Shown one piece after another: positions 8,398 to 17,137 of a stretch of DNA of 64,000 nucleotides. Position 1 is the stretch's first letter. Each line of letters opens with the position of its first letter. Location: NCBI RefSeq assembly GCF_900103285.1, contig NZ_FNGS01000008.1:178094-242093 (forward strand). The letters run 5' to 3'. Below the pieces are notes generated by a model. That model did not search any database. It had not been told where the DNA came from and saw nothing but the letters and a program-made list of their open reading frames with translations. The DNA is from Siphonobacter aquaeclarae (GTDB taxonomy: Bacteria > Bacteroidota > Bacteroidia > Cytophagales > Spirosomataceae). Both the position numbers and the translations under genes were made by a program.

Positions 8398-9615
8398 ATG
8401 AGATCTAAGATTTTATACGTTTATCAGTTTTTCAAGACACCGGATGAAGGCGGAATCATCCGCTCGTATTACCTGTCGCGGGCGCTGGTGGAGGGAGGGT
8501 ATGCGGTAGAAGTCATCACCAGTCACAACCAGCCCGATTATCTCCGGAAAGAAATCGACGGCATGACCGTCCATTACCTGCCTCTCCGGTACGAGCAGTC
8601 GTTCGGTACGCTGCGGCGTCTCTACGTATACAGTGTCTTTGTTGCTAAAGCGATCCGGTGTGCCTTGCAGATCAGGGGTGTACGGGTTTGTTATGTAGCT
8701 TCGGTGCCGTTGACCGTTGGGTTTATCGGCCTGGCGATGAAGTGGTTTCGGAACGTTCCGTATTACTTCGAAGTTGGGGATCTCTGGCCGCTGACGCCTA
8801 TCCAGATGGGGTATTTCTCCAACCCACTGGTTCAGAGAGTACTCTATGGCCTGGAAAGGTATTTTTACCGGCATGCACGGAAAATCGTGGCATTGTCGCC
8901 CGCGATTCAGGAGAATATTCAGCGGCGTATACCCGACCCGGGAAAGGTCGTCTGCATTCCGAATATCGCCGATTGCGCATTTTTCTATCCCGAAACCAAA
9001 GACCCCGGGCTGGTCCGGGAATGGGGACTGGAAGGGAAAACCGTCGTTACCTATTTCGGATCAATCGGAAAAGTCGTGCAGCTGGAATCCCTGATCCGGA
9101 TCGCGCAGGCCGGTCAAACGGATTCCGGCGTACAGTTTCTCGTTGCCGGAACCGGCTCGGAACTGGAGCGCCTGAAGGAGCAGGCGGGTAATCTTCCGAA
9201 TATTCGTTTTCTGGGGCATCTGAGTAAAGATCAGTTGAAACGTCTGCTGAATGTGACGGATGTAGTGTACTTGTCGTACCTGCCCGTCCCGGCCCTCGAG
9301 ACCAATTCACCCAATAAATTATTTGAATCGCTTGCCGCCGGAAAACTGTGTGTGATCAACATCCGCGGGTGGCATTGCGACCTGATCGAAGCAGAAGGTT
9401 GCGGGTTTTATGCCGACCCTGCGATGCCTGCCGTATTTTTTGAACGATTGAAGCCATACCGGGAAAATCCGGAGAAGCTTCGGGCGGTGAGCAGCCGGGC
9501 GCGGCAACTGGCCGAAACCCGTTTTTCCCGGCAAAGACTATCGGCTGAATTCACCGCACTTTTTGAGCTTCGGGAAAAAGAAAACCACGCGGATGCGTCG
9601 CTGGCGCATCTTTGA
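8398..9615 (+). CDS. glycosyltransferase family 4 (GT-B fold)
   Basis: A 405-residue GT-B glycosyltransferase. The N-terminal domain begins ILYVYQFFKTPDEGGIIRSYYLSRAL, with the glycine pair and arginine seen in WbuB/WcaI-type enzymes. The C-terminal nucleotide-sugar domain has VVTYFGSIGKVVQLESLI and the acidic GT4 motif ETNSPNKLFESLAAGK. It probably adds a sugar during surface polysaccharide or exopolysaccharide synthesis; donor and acceptor cannot be read from the sequence. It stands outside a recognisable polysaccharide cluster. The next gene begins 51 bp after its end. Confidence 0.88.
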   Translation: MRSKILYVYQFFKTPDEGGIIRSYYLSRALVEGGYAVEVITSHNQPDYLRKEIDGMTVHYLPLRYEQSFGTLRRLYVYSVFVAKAIRCALQIRGVRVCYVASVPLTVGFIGLAMKWFRNVPYYFEVGDLWPLTPIQMGYFSNPLVQRVLYGLERYFYRHARKIVALSPAIQENIQRRIPDPGKVVCIPNIADCAFFYPETKDPGLVREWGLEGKTVVTYFGSIGKVVQLESLIRIAQAGQTDSGVQFLVAGTGSELERLKEQAGNLPNIRFLGHLSKDQLKRLLNVTDVVYLSYLPVPALETNSPNKLFESLAAGKLCVINIRGWHCDLIEAEGCGFYADPAMPAVFFERLKPYRENPEKLRAVSSRARQLAETRFSRQRLSAEFTALFELREKENHADASLAHL

Positions 9616-9665
9616 CTATTTTCGGGACGTTTTCCCGGCCTTTTTCGGGTGTCAACAACCACTGC

Positions 9666-10193
9666 ATGTTGCGCAAAGTCGTCATTGCCGGACCGGAATC
9701 GACCGGTAAAACCACGCTTGCCCGCCGGCTTGCCAGCCATTTCGGAACCGTCTTCGTGGAAGAATACGGCAGGCTTTATTGCGAAAAGTTCGGAAACGAA
9801 TGCGACGCGTTCGACCTCTGCCACATCGCTGCCGGCCAGTTGCTGCTGGAAGAGCAGGCGATGGCGGTGACGAGTCCGAAGCTTCTTATCTGTGATACCG
9901 ACGTACTCGTCACCCAGACCTACGCGGAGCTGTACCTGGGTAAGAGTCCGGAAGTGATTGTAGATATGGCCAGACGACAGTCGTACGACCTGTACCTGCT
10001 GCTGTCGCCGGATGTTCCCTGGAGCGGCGATGCGATCCGGTTGTTTGAAAACCGCCGGGAATGGCATTTTTTAAGGTTAAAAGAGTTGCTGGACGAACAG
10101 CACCGTTCCTATGCGGTGATCGCGGGTTCGTTTGAGCAACGATTTGAACGGGCGGTGCTGCTTATACGCAACCTGCTGAGGGAGACCGTTTAA
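9666..10193 (+). CDS. NadR-like ATP-binding kinase (nicotinamide riboside kinase domain)
   Basis: A 175-residue P-loop protein: GPESTGKTT at residues 9-17, the VEEYGRLYCEK segment typical of the C-terminal kinase domain of NadR, a Walker B-like LLICDTDVLVTQTYAEL, and a lid-like RLFENRREWHF. In NadR this domain phosphorylates nicotinamide riboside to NMN for NAD salvage. The adenylyltransferase and repressor domains are absent, so this is a stand-alone kinase domain. The frame is open further upstream, but the start MLRKVVIAGPESTGK puts the P-loop at its normal distance. Confidence 0.8.
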   Translation: MLRKVVIAGPESTGKTTLARRLASHFGTVFVEEYGRLYCEKFGNECDAFDLCHIAAGQLLLEEQAMAVTSPKLLICDTDVLVTQTYAELYLGKSPEVIVDMARRQSYDLYLLLSPDVPWSGDAIRLFENRREWHFLRLKELLDEQHRSYAVIAGSFEQRFERAVLLIRNLLRETV

Positions 10194-10324
10194 TCTGCGT
10201 TCAAACCATATTAAAAAACTAAGTTTGCAGTAAACCCGGGCTGCCTTCGCGGTGTCTGTGCAGTGAACAGGAAAATTTGTTGGCAGCTTTTTGCGTTGGA
10301 TAAAGTAAGTTTTGCATCATCGTT

Positions 10325-10945
10325 ATGAAACGAATCTCTAAGTCGCTCCTGCTGCTGGTGCTCAGTGCCGGCATCTGGACTGCCTGCGAGCGGGACCCGG
10401 TCAAGGACCTGAGCCCGAAAGACTCTCAGGTATTTATCACCAACCACTCCACGGCGGACTTCACGTCTTACAAAACCTTCTCCATCGGAGATTCGGTTTT
10501 GGTGGTGGATAACAACAATCAGGGTCGTGGCGTCACGCCTCAGGATCTGGCGTATATCGACCGCATCGTCAAGAATCTGACGGACAGAGGGTATACAAAG
10601 GTAGCCCGGACGGCCAAGCCTGATCTCGAAGTAACGCCGGCGCGGATTTCCTACACGCAATCGGGCTATGTTCCGACGTACAACCCCTGGTATGATCCCT
10701 ATTGGGGTTACGGGTATGGCTACGGGTATGGCTACGGCTACGGGTATGCTCCGTATTACAGCTACTATTCGTATAGCGAGAACTACTGGTACGTCCGGAT
10801 CGCCGATTTAAAAAACATCAAGGACAACAAGGCAGAGGTGATCTGGGATGCCCAGATACGGGGAGAAGGAATTTACGATCAGGCGTCCATTTCCGGTCTC
10901 GTAGACGCGGTTTTTACCCAATCCGCCTACCTGAAAGCGAAATAG
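10325..10945 (+). CDS. DUF4136 lipoprotein with GY-rich tract
   Basis: A 206-residue lipoprotein (MKRISKSLLLLVLSAGIWTAC, Cys21). It follows the DUF4136 pattern: an N-terminal FTSYKTFSIGDSV strand, a helical ELxxIV-type segment (LAYIDRIVKNLTDRGYTKV), and a C-terminal AEVIWDAQIRGEG strand. An internal tract of repeated Gly-Tyr pairs (about 129-139), flanked by Trp and Tyr, is encoded by an irregular GGNTAY repeat. The family is common in Bacteroidota envelopes and has no known function. It is followed 28 bp later by a barrel protein and is probably co-transcribed with it. Confidence 0.82.
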   Translation: MKRISKSLLLLVLSAGIWTACERDPVKDLSPKDSQVFITNHSTADFTSYKTFSIGDSVLVVDNNNQGRGVTPQDLAYIDRIVKNLTDRGYTKVARTAKPDLEVTPARISYTQSGYVPTYNPWYDPYWGYGYGYGYGYGYGYAPYYSYYSYSENYWYVRIADLKNIKDNKAEVIWDAQIRGEGIYDQASISGLVDAVFTQSAYLKAK

Positions 10946-10973
10946 GTTGACACCCCTTTTTTAAGAAGGTCTT

Positions 10974-11663
10974 ATGAAAAAATGGCTTTTTCTCGGATTG
11001 ATCGGACTGACGTCCGGAGCGTTTGCTCAGAAAAATCCGGATTATTATCAGAAACAGGATTACGAATACCGCAGTGTTCCGACTCGGAACATGAAGTCGC
11101 CTTTTGAGCGCTATACCCACTACCAGATCACGGCGCGCTACGGCGTGGCGCTGCCTATGGGAAGCCTGAAGGATTACACGAATACGTCGTCGAAGTATAA
11201 CTACAATATTTCCGGCGAGTTTGTCTATCCGAAGAACTACTCGATCGGGTTGCAGTTCTCCTATATGTATTTCAAGGAGCGCTCTCCCCGCCAGATCTAC
11301 ACGTTTGACAACCAGGATATTTCGGCGATACAGACCCGTTCGCTCGGGGCTACGTCCCTGCATGTATTCGGGAAGTACTACTTTACGGACGCCAATGCGC
11401 AGGTCCGCCCGTACGTCATGGCGGCGGTCGGCGGCAGCGCGATGCGTAACCTGACGTACTACGGTTACCTGCAGGACGGCCAGAACAAGGCTGCCTTCAG
11501 TGGTCAGCTGGGTGCCGGCGCCCGCTTCCTGTTCGCGCGAAACGGCAATTTCGGCGCGGATGTCCAGGCCACGTACTTCTATTCTCCCTACAAAAACTCC
11601 GGATACCTCAGTAACGTCGCAGCCGTTTCGGCTTCAGCGGGGCTGTTTTACCGGTGGTGGTAG
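10974..11663 (+). CDS. outer-membrane beta-barrel protein
   Basis: A 229-residue protein with a Sec signal (MKKWLFLGLIGLTSGAFAQ) followed by amphipathic strands (YQITARYGVALPMGSLKDY, YSIGLQFSYMYF, TSLHVFGKYYFTD, VRPYVMAAVGGSA). It ends in YRWW, an aromatic end typical of barrel insertion signals. It looks like a small eight-stranded porin-like barrel. Function is unknown; it probably shares a transcript with the DUF4136 lipoprotein. Confidence 0.8.
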   Translation: MKKWLFLGLIGLTSGAFAQKNPDYYQKQDYEYRSVPTRNMKSPFERYTHYQITARYGVALPMGSLKDYTNTSSKYNYNISGEFVYPKNYSIGLQFSYMYFKERSPRQIYTFDNQDISAIQTRSLGATSLHVFGKYYFTDANAQVRPYVMAAVGGSAMRNLTYYGYLQDGQNKAAFSGQLGAGARFLFARNGNFGADVQATYFYSPYKNSGYLSNVAAVSASAGLFYRWW

Positions 11664-12188
11664 GGGTGGTCGGCGGTCGGTTTTCGGCGGTCGGCAATCG
11701 GCTTTAAGCTGTAGGCTTTAGGCTGTAAGCTGTCGGAAGATGGCTGGCTTTCAGCAATCAGCGTTTTTATGAATCGGCTTTAGGTAACAGGCAATTAGCG
11801 GCCCGGGACTTAAAGCCGGTTTTTTTTGTGCGCAACACCGGTTCAGCGCCAATAAACCGAAAACGCCCTGCCTACAGCCTAAAGCCCACAGCTTAAAGCC
11901 GATTGCCGACCTCAGATTTTTTGCCCGCAAGGCCGGTTCAACGCCAATCCCCCAACATTTACTGGCATTAACAAGCCGAAAACACCCTGCCTGCAGCTTA
12001 TAGCCTAAAGCCTACAGCTTCAAGCCGATTACCTACCGCCGACCGCCTATTTTTTGCCCGCAACACCAGTTCAACGCCAATGCCGAAAATTATATAGCGC
12101 CAAAAAGCCGAAAACGCCCTGCCTACAGCTTATAGCCTAAAGCCTACAGCTCAAAGCCGATTGCCGACCGCCGAAAGCCGACCGCCAA
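11664..12188. repeat. large intergenic cluster of 7-nt-phased repeats
   Basis: This gene-free region is built from heptamers. At 11670-11735 units such as TTTAAGC, TGTAGGC and TTTAGGC follow one another every 7 nt. From about 11818 to 12188 there are three diverged tandem copies of a 95-140-bp block. Each block starts with TTTTTTG(C/T)(C/G)CGCAA..CGGTTCA.CGCCAAT. Each then has GCCGAAAACGCCCTGCCTACAGC and ends with heptamers (CTACAGC, CTAAAGC, TTATAGC, CGATTGC, CGACCGC). The first part is roughly complementary to the later parts, so large hairpins can form. No open frame or known mobile element is evident. Confidence 0.85.
11773..11828 (+). terminator. possible terminator after the barrel gene
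   Basis: TCGGCTTTAGG near 11774 can pair with CTTAAAGCCGG near 11809-11819, which is followed by eight T. The loop is long and the stem is made of repeat units, so this may only be part of the repeat cluster. Confidence 0.4.
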
Positions 12189-12224
12189 TTATTAACAGAT
12201 TGTTATCCAGCTACTTAGAATCTT

Positions 12225-12250
12225 CTCAAAAGCGTAAACGCGTTTTTGAG
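12225..12250. promoter_or_regulatory. inverted repeat before the phosphoesterase gene
   Basis: CTCAAAA and TTTTGAG are separated by 12 nt that include ACGCGT. The repeat lies about 35 bp before the ATG. It could be an operator or a chance palindrome. Confidence 0.3.
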
Positions 12251-12282
12251 TCCGAAAACGTGCAGCGAAAGTACTTTGCAGT

Positions 12283-13149
12283 ATGGAAGTACGCACCCAT
12301 TTCCGCACGATCGTCCTTTCAGATATTCACCTCGGTTCCAAAGGCTCCAAGGCCAAGGAAGTGACGGCCTTTCTGAAACTGTATAAATGCGACAAGCTTA
12401 TCCTGAACGGGGATATTATCGACGGTTGGCAACTGAAAAAATACGGTAACACCTGGAAGAAACGTCACACCGCCTTTTTCCGCCAGGTGTTGAAAATGAT
12501 AGAAGAGTACGACACCAAAGTCGTTTACCTTCGGGGAAATCACGACGATTTTCTGGATCATGTATTGCCGATCCGGGTGGGCAAGTACTTCTCCATCCGC
12601 CGGGACTATGTACTCAAAACCAAGCACAACCAGCAGTACTACGTCACCCACGGCGATATTTTCGACCGGATTACGACGCACCTCAAATGGCTCGCGTACA
12701 TCGGCGACGTAGGCTACAACCTCCTGCTGGGGATCAATAAGTTTTACAACCAGTGGCGCGCCTGGCGGGGACTGCCGTACTATTCGCTTTCCCAGGAAAT
12801 CAAACTGAAGGTAAAAGCAGCCGTCAGCTACATTTCCGATTTCGAGGAAAAACTGGCCGATCTCGCGCAATCCAAAGGCTGCCAGGGCATTATCTGCGGG
12901 CATATTCACCAGCCGTCTATCCGCATGATCGGGGACGTGCAATACCTCAATTCGGGCGACTGGGTCGAATCCCTCACGGCGCTCGTCGAAGACCATGACG
13001 GCAACTGGAGCCTGCTTTATTACACCCAGCTCGCAGGTATCGAACCGGATGAAGACCTGCCGGATACCGCCTTCCCCGACGAGCTTGCCGACGAACAGGA
13101 AGACGACATCCTCAAAAGCCTCTTATCTTTGAGCTCGGTCAAGCACTGA
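12283..13149 (+). CDS. metallophosphoesterase, LpxH-like (UDP-2,3-diacylglucosamine diphosphatase family)
   Basis: A 288-residue calcineurin-like phosphoesterase with the full metal-ligand set: DIHLG (14-18), GDIID (43-47), GNHDD (85-89), HGD (123-125) and GHIHQP (206-211). Bacteroidota proteins of this type are annotated as UDP-2,3-diacylglucosamine hydrolases of lipid A synthesis, but they diverge from E. coli LpxH and the substrate is not proven. The C-terminus has an acidic tail. It is followed 7 bp later by a glycosyltransferase and probably forms an operon with it. Confidence 0.85.
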   Translation: MEVRTHFRTIVLSDIHLGSKGSKAKEVTAFLKLYKCDKLILNGDIIDGWQLKKYGNTWKKRHTAFFRQVLKMIEEYDTKVVYLRGNHDDFLDHVLPIRVGKYFSIRRDYVLKTKHNQQYYVTHGDIFDRITTHLKWLAYIGDVGYNLLLGINKFYNQWRAWRGLPYYSLSQEIKLKVKAAVSYISDFEEKLADLAQSKGCQGIICGHIHQPSIRMIGDVQYLNSGDWVESLTALVEDHDGNWSLLYYTQLAGIEPDEDLPDTAFPDELADEQEDDILKSLLSLSSVKH

Positions 13150-13156
13150 CGGGTGT

Positions 13157-14242
13157 ATGCGGATATTCTTTTTTATTCAGGGGGAAGGACGCGGCCACCA
13201 GACGCAGGCCATTGCCCTGCATGATATCCTCGTGCGGGCAGGCCACGAAGTCACCGGAGCCATCGTTGGCACGACACCCGGCCGGGGCGTACCGGCGATG
13301 CTCAGCCGCCATTTCCGCTTTCCGCTGACGGCCCTGCCCAGTCCGGCCCTGCAATACAGCCACCGGGATAAGGGGCTGGCCGTTTCGAAGACGTTTTTCC
13401 GGAATGCCCGCTTTATCCCCCGGTTCTGGAGTCAGGGGGCCGAGGCCGACCGCATCATTGCCGAACACCGGCCCGATCTCATCATTAACTTTTACGAAAT
13501 GCTCTGCGGCATCTGGCAGTGGCGCTATCGGAGACCTGTTCCTGTTCTTTCCGTCGCGCATCAGTTTCTGCTTGAGCATCATGCCTTTTCCATCCGGCAT
13601 ACGACCGGTCATTTTCACCGGATGGCGCTCGACAATGTATCGCGTCTTGCTTCGGTCGGAACGACGCTTCGCCTCGCGCTGTCGTTTTACGAGCTTCCGG
13701 ACGACGGTACCATTCGTGTTGTTCCGCCGCTGCTGCGTCCGGAACTGAAAGACCTTGCTGTCTGTGACGAAGGTTTCCTGCTTGCCTACATGACCCATTA
13801 CAAACTCGGCGGCGATCTGGAAAACTGGTGCCGGCGCCATCCTGATGTACGGGTAGAGGCGTTCTGGGATCACCCCGGTCACCGGAATCAATATCGCCCG
13901 CTGTCCAATCTTGTGTTTCACCCCGTCGACGCGACGGCCTTTCTCGACGCCATGCGCCGCTGCCGGGGCCTGGTGAGTACCTCCGGTTTCGAGTCGATCT
14001 CCGAGGCTATGTATCTCGGTAAGCCGGTCATGCTCTTTCCGACGCCCCGCCATTTCGAGCAGGAAGTAAATGCGCTCGACGCCGTCCACGCCGGCGCGGG
14101 TATCCGGGCAGAATCGTTCGAGGATCTGGATCTTTTCCTCGACTACCTGCCACGCTATAAATCCGTCCGGGAACAGTTCCGGAAATGGTACAATCAGGGC
14201 GAAGCACGTTGGCTGAAGCTGATCGCGGAAGTGACCCGTTAG
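13157..14242 (+). CDS. MJ1255/VC2487-type glycosyltransferase (GT-B)
   Basis: A 361-residue GT-B-like protein. It starts MRIFFFIQGEGRGHQTQA, the glycine-rich acceptor-side loop of the MurG/UGT-like Glyco_trans_1_3 group. The C-terminal part has the nucleotide-sugar motif STSGFESISEAMYLGKPVMLFP followed by a HFEQEVNA segment. The substrate is unknown. Coupling to an LpxH-like phosphoesterase suggests glycolipid or envelope metabolism, which is inference. Its stop overlaps that of the convergent polyphosphate kinase gene by 4 bp. Confidence 0.8.
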   Translation: MRIFFFIQGEGRGHQTQAIALHDILVRAGHEVTGAIVGTTPGRGVPAMLSRHFRFPLTALPSPALQYSHRDKGLAVSKTFFRNARFIPRFWSQGAEADRIIAEHRPDLIINFYEMLCGIWQWRYRRPVPVLSVAHQFLLEHHAFSIRHTTGHFHRMALDNVSRLASVGTTLRLALSFYELPDDGTIRVVPPLLRPELKDLAVCDEGFLLAYMTHYKLGGDLENWCRRHPDVRVEAFWDHPGHRNQYRPLSNLVFHPVDATAFLDAMRRCRGLVSTSGFESISEAMYLGKPVMLFPTPRHFEQEVNALDAVHAGAGIRAESFEDLDLFLDYLPRYKSVREQFRKWYNQGEARWLKLIAEVTR

Positions 14243-15132
14243 TCTTTGTCCTGCTCCTGAATCGTGGAAATGAGCTTTTTCAGCGCCTCCTGACGTTTGG
14301 CGTCGGATTCGGGAAAATGCATGTCAAACGTCCTTAGTTTTTCAAGGATGAGATGGCTGACAATGAGCCGCATGTTTTTCTTATCGTCCGCCGGAATGAC
14401 GTGCCAGGGAGAGTGATCGGTAGACGTTTCCCGGATCATTTCTTCATACGCTTTCATGTAGTCGTTCCAGTAGGCGCGCTCCTGTACGTCGGCTTCTTCA
14501 AATTTCCAGTTTTTGGAAGGGTCCTCGATGCGTTCGATCAGGCGTTTACCCTGTTCTTTTTTAGAGACGTTGAGGAAGAATTTCATGACCGCAATCCCGT
14601 TCCGGTGCAGGTATTTCTCCAGTGCGTTAATGTCTTTGTAGCGGTGTTTCCAGACTTTGTCGAGATCCTTGGTATAGGCTTCCGGAATCCGTTGTCCCTT
14701 TGTCAGAATTTCGGGATGGACTTTGACGACCAGCACTTCCTCGTAATAACTCCGGTTGAAAATGGCGATTGAACCGCGTTCGGGGAGCTGGACGGTCGTC
14801 CGCCACAAAAAATCATGTTCCAGTTCCTGCTCGGTCGGCCGCTTGAAATTGTGAATGCGGATGCCGAACGGATTGACGCCGCTCATGACGTGCTTGATCG
14901 TTCCGTCTTTCCCGGCGGCATCCATCGCCTGAAAAATAAGCAGCAGCCCGTACCGGTTGTGGGCATACATGGTGGTTTGCAGCTCGTCGATTTCCTGGCG
15001 GAATTCCTCCAGAAGGCTTTCGTAGGCTTCTTTCGACTCGTACAGGTCCTTGACCTGGGTCGGGAGCTCCGAAAGGTTGACTTTTTCTTCTCCCGTGAAG
15101 CGGAAGGATTCTGAATTAAGTTTAATTTTCAT
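14239..15132 (-). CDS. ppk2: polyphosphate kinase 2 family (PPK2)
   Basis: PPK2 enzymes use polyphosphate to phosphorylate nucleotides, regenerating ADP/ATP or GTP from lower phosphates. The 297 residues carry a Walker A-like AMDAAGKDGTIKHV (69-82), the lid region FNRSYYEEVLVVKVHP (125-140), and RLIERIEDPSKNWKFEEADVQERAYWNDYMKAYEEM in the helical part. The length fits single-domain class I or III enzymes; which nucleotide is used cannot be decided by eye. It is divergent from msrA with a 79-bp gap. Confidence 0.9.
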   Translation of the reverse strand: MKIKLNSESFRFTGEEKVNLSELPTQVKDLYESKEAYESLLEEFRQEIDELQTTMYAHNRYGLLLIFQAMDAAGKDGTIKHVMSGVNPFGIRIHNFKRPTEQELEHDFLWRTTVQLPERGSIAIFNRSYYEEVLVVKVHPEILTKGQRIPEAYTKDLDKVWKHRYKDINALEKYLHRNGIAVMKFFLNVSKKEQGKRLIERIEDPSKNWKFEEADVQERAYWNDYMKAYEEMIRETSTDHSPWHVIPADDKKNMRLIVSHLILEKLRTFDMHFPESDAKRQEALKKLISTIQEQDKD

Positions 15133-15160
15133 GTTCTGTCAGGTTGCCGGTGAGAAGGAT

Positions 15161-15168
15161 GGGGGGGG
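15161..15168 (+). repeat. G8 homopolymer tract
   Basis: Eight consecutive G lie in the 79-bp divergent gap between ppk2 and msrA. Such runs can slip in replication, but nothing shows that this one controls a gene. Confidence 0.5.
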
Positions 15169-15211
15169 AAACGGCGCCGGACAAACTATCCGGGCTTTTT
15201 TAGGGTTATCC

Positions 15212-15889
15212 ATGCAAATGAAAGCGATTTTTCGAACTCTCAAACTGAGTCTCCTGTCGGCTGCGACGCTCTTCGCTTGCCAATCGCCCGCGCAGGAGCA
15301 GAAGAAAGCTATGAATCAGCCATTGCCCAAAACATCCGTGCAGGTTCCGGCAGGTCTCGAAGTGGCCACTTTCGGGTCCGGATGTTTCTGGTGCACCGAA
15401 GCCGTTTTTCAGCGGCTGGAAGGTGTCGTGAAAGTCGAATCGGGGTATTCCGGCGGTTTCGTCGCCAACCCGACGTACAAGCAGGTATGCACCGGTCAGA
15501 CCGGCCACGCCGAAGTCACGAACATCACCTACGATCCGAAGAAAATCAGTTTTGCCGACTTGCTCGCCGTTTTCTGGCGTACGCACGACCCGACCACCCT
15601 CAACCGGCAGGGAAACGACGTAGGTCCGCAGTACCGTTCCGCGGTTTTTTACCACAACGCGCAGCAGAAAGAGGAAGCCGAACACTGGAAGCAGGAAGTA
15701 GACAAGGCGCATATCTACCCCGATCCGCTGGTGACGGAGATTACGGCCTTTACCAATTTCTACAAGGCGGAGGACTACCATCAGAATTACTTCAACGAAA
15801 ACGGAAGTCAGCCGTATTGCCAGTTTGTGGTTCGCCCGAAGGTCGAAAAATTTGAAAAGGTCTTCAAGGACAAGCTGAAAGCTCACTAA
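15212..15889 (+). CDS. msrA: lipoprotein peptide-methionine (S)-S-oxide reductase MsrA
   Basis: MsrA reduces methionine-S-sulfoxide in proteins and free methionine. The 225-residue protein has the active-site GCFWC (57-61), the [10 protein letters not shown] loop, and [21 protein letters not shown] with further cysteine. The first 30 residues are a lipoprotein signal ending LFAC (Cys23), so the enzyme should be exported and tethered to a membrane rather than cytoplasmic. The 15212 start gives the complete signal; an ATG two codons later is also possible. A terminator follows. Confidence 0.93.
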   Translation: MQMKAIFRTLKLSLLSAATLFACQSPAQEQKKAMNQPLPKTSVQVPAGLEVATFGSGCFWCTEAVFQRLEGVVKVESGYSGGFVANPTYKQVCTGQTGHAEVTNITYDPKKISFADLLAVFWRTHDPTTLNRQGNDVGPQYRSAVFYHNAQQKEEAEHWKQEVDKAHIYPDPLVTEITAFTNFYKAEDYHQNYFNENGSQPYCQFVVRPKVEKFEKVFKDKLKAH

Positions 15890-15891
15890 CC

Positions 15892-15925
15892 GGGAGCCTG
15901 CCCCATCCGGCAGGCTTCTTTTCTT
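15892..15925 (+). terminator. terminator after msrA
   Basis: GCCTGCC pairs with GGCAGGC across a 6-nt loop and is followed by TTCTTTTCTTTT. Confidence 0.75.
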
Positions 15926-15960
15926 TTACGGCGGGGTATCGGCAGAACAAAAAGCTGCCT

Positions 15961-15968
15961 TACCTTCG
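15961..15968 (+). promoter_or_regulatory. candidate -7 box for panB
   Basis: TACCTTCG differs from TAnnTTTG at one base and lies 50 bp before the panB start. No clear -33 box is present. Confidence 0.3.
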
Positions 15969-16017
15969 TCTTCCCGCCCGTCTGAGGGCTTGCATACATC
16001 CTATTTACGACCGGTAT

Positions 16018-16836
16018 ATGTCTGTACACAATCCTGATATCAAGCGCGTTACGACCCATACCCTTCAGGAACTGAAGTCCAAAAAGGAAAAAATCAGTTG
16101 CCTGACGGCCTACGACTATTCGATGGCCAAGCTCATCGATGCAGCCGGCATAGAGGTCATCCTCGTCGGCGATTCGGCCTCGAACGTCATGGCAGGGCAC
16201 GAGACGACCCTCCCGATTACCCTCGATCAGATGATCTACCATGCCCAGTCGGTCGTTCGGGCGGTAAAGCGGGCGCTGGTAGTTGTTGACCTGCCTTTCG
16301 GCTCTTACCAGGGAAGTTCGGAAGAGGCGCTGCGTTCTGCCGTCCGGATCATGAAAGAGTCCGGCGCGCATGCCGTCAAAATGGAAGGCGGAGAGGAAAT
16401 CCGGAAGTCCATTTCCCGCGTGCTGAGTGCCGGCATCCCGGTGATGGGGCACCTGGGGCTTACGCCGCAGTCGATTTACAAATTCGGCACCTATGCCGTC
16501 CGGGCCAAGGAAGAAGCCGAAGCGCAGAAGCTGAAAGATGACGCCTCATTGCTCGACGAGCTGGGCTGTTTCGCCTATGTCCTGGAGAAAATTCCTTCTA
16601 CGCTGGCGAAGGAAGTAACCGAGTCGGTCAATATTCCCAGCATCGGTATCGGCGCAGGTCCGCATTGCGACGGGCAGATTCTGGTCATGCACGACATGCT
16701 GGGAATCAACAAGGAATTCAAACCGCGCTTTCTGCGGCGGTATGCCGATATCGGCGATGTGATTCTCGGTGCGGTATCGAAATACGTGGACGATGTCAAA
16801 ACGTCCGACTTCCCGTCCGAAAACGAAGCGTATTGA
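16018..16836 (+). CDS. panB: 3-methyl-2-oxobutanoate hydroxymethyltransferase PanB
   Basis: PanB adds a hydroxymethyl group from methylene-tetrahydrofolate to 2-ketoisovalerate, giving ketopantoate for pantothenate and CoA. The 272-residue barrel enzyme shows [40 protein letters not shown] with the metal-binding Asp, [19 protein letters not shown], and [21 protein letters not shown]. Its substrate comes from the valine pathway encoded at the right of the window. Its stop overlaps the next start (TGATG), so translation is probably coupled. Confidence 0.97.
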   Translation: MSVHNPDIKRVTTHTLQELKSKKEKISCLTAYDYSMAKLIDAAGIEVILVGDSASNVMAGHETTLPITLDQMIYHAQSVVRAVKRALVVVDLPFGSYQGSSEEALRSAVRIMKESGAHAVKMEGGEEIRKSISRVLSAGIPVMGHLGLTPQSIYKFGTYAVRAKEEAEAQKLKDDASLLDELGCFAYVLEKIPSTLAKEVTESVNIPSIGIGAGPHCDGQILVMHDMLGINKEFKPRFLRRYADIGDVILGAVSKYVDDVKTSDFPSENEAY

Positions 16837-17048
16837 TGGGAAAGGGATTGATGATTGCCGGAGGGCTATTGTTTGCGGCCGGACTGCTGCTCTGGATTTT
16901 CCAGGACCGTATGCCGTTGTTGGGCCGTTTGCCAGGCGACATCCACTTCCGGAGCGGTAAGACCGAGGTCTATTTTCCGGTTGTGACATGCCTCGTTGTT
17001 ACGGTAGTCCTCAATCTCCTTATCTGGCTGATCCGCAGATGGTTTTAG
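16836..17048 (+). CDS. DUF2905 small membrane protein
   Basis: A 70-residue protein with two membrane segments: GLMIAGGLLFAAGLLLWIF near the N-terminus and FPVVTCLVVTVVLNLLIWLI at the C-terminus. Between them lies the conserved LGRLPGDIHFRSGKTEVYFP of DUF2905. The function is unknown. The start ATG overlaps the panB stop by one base. Confidence 0.85.
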   Translation: MGKGLMIAGGLLFAAGLLLWIFQDRMPLLGRLPGDIHFRSGKTEVYFPVVTCLVVTVVLNLLIWLIRRWF

Positions 17049-17137
17049 TATCAACCTTTGTTAAAAAACTATTATTTCGGGAGAAAAAAGGCTGCTATTT
17101 TCGAATCGATATTTTTCGATCTGTCCGATAGATTCAC

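Noticed and set aside
11818-12188. CRISPR array
   Set aside because: Blocks are of unequal length, repeats are short heptamers with drift, there are no unique spacers of constant size, and no cas genes are near.
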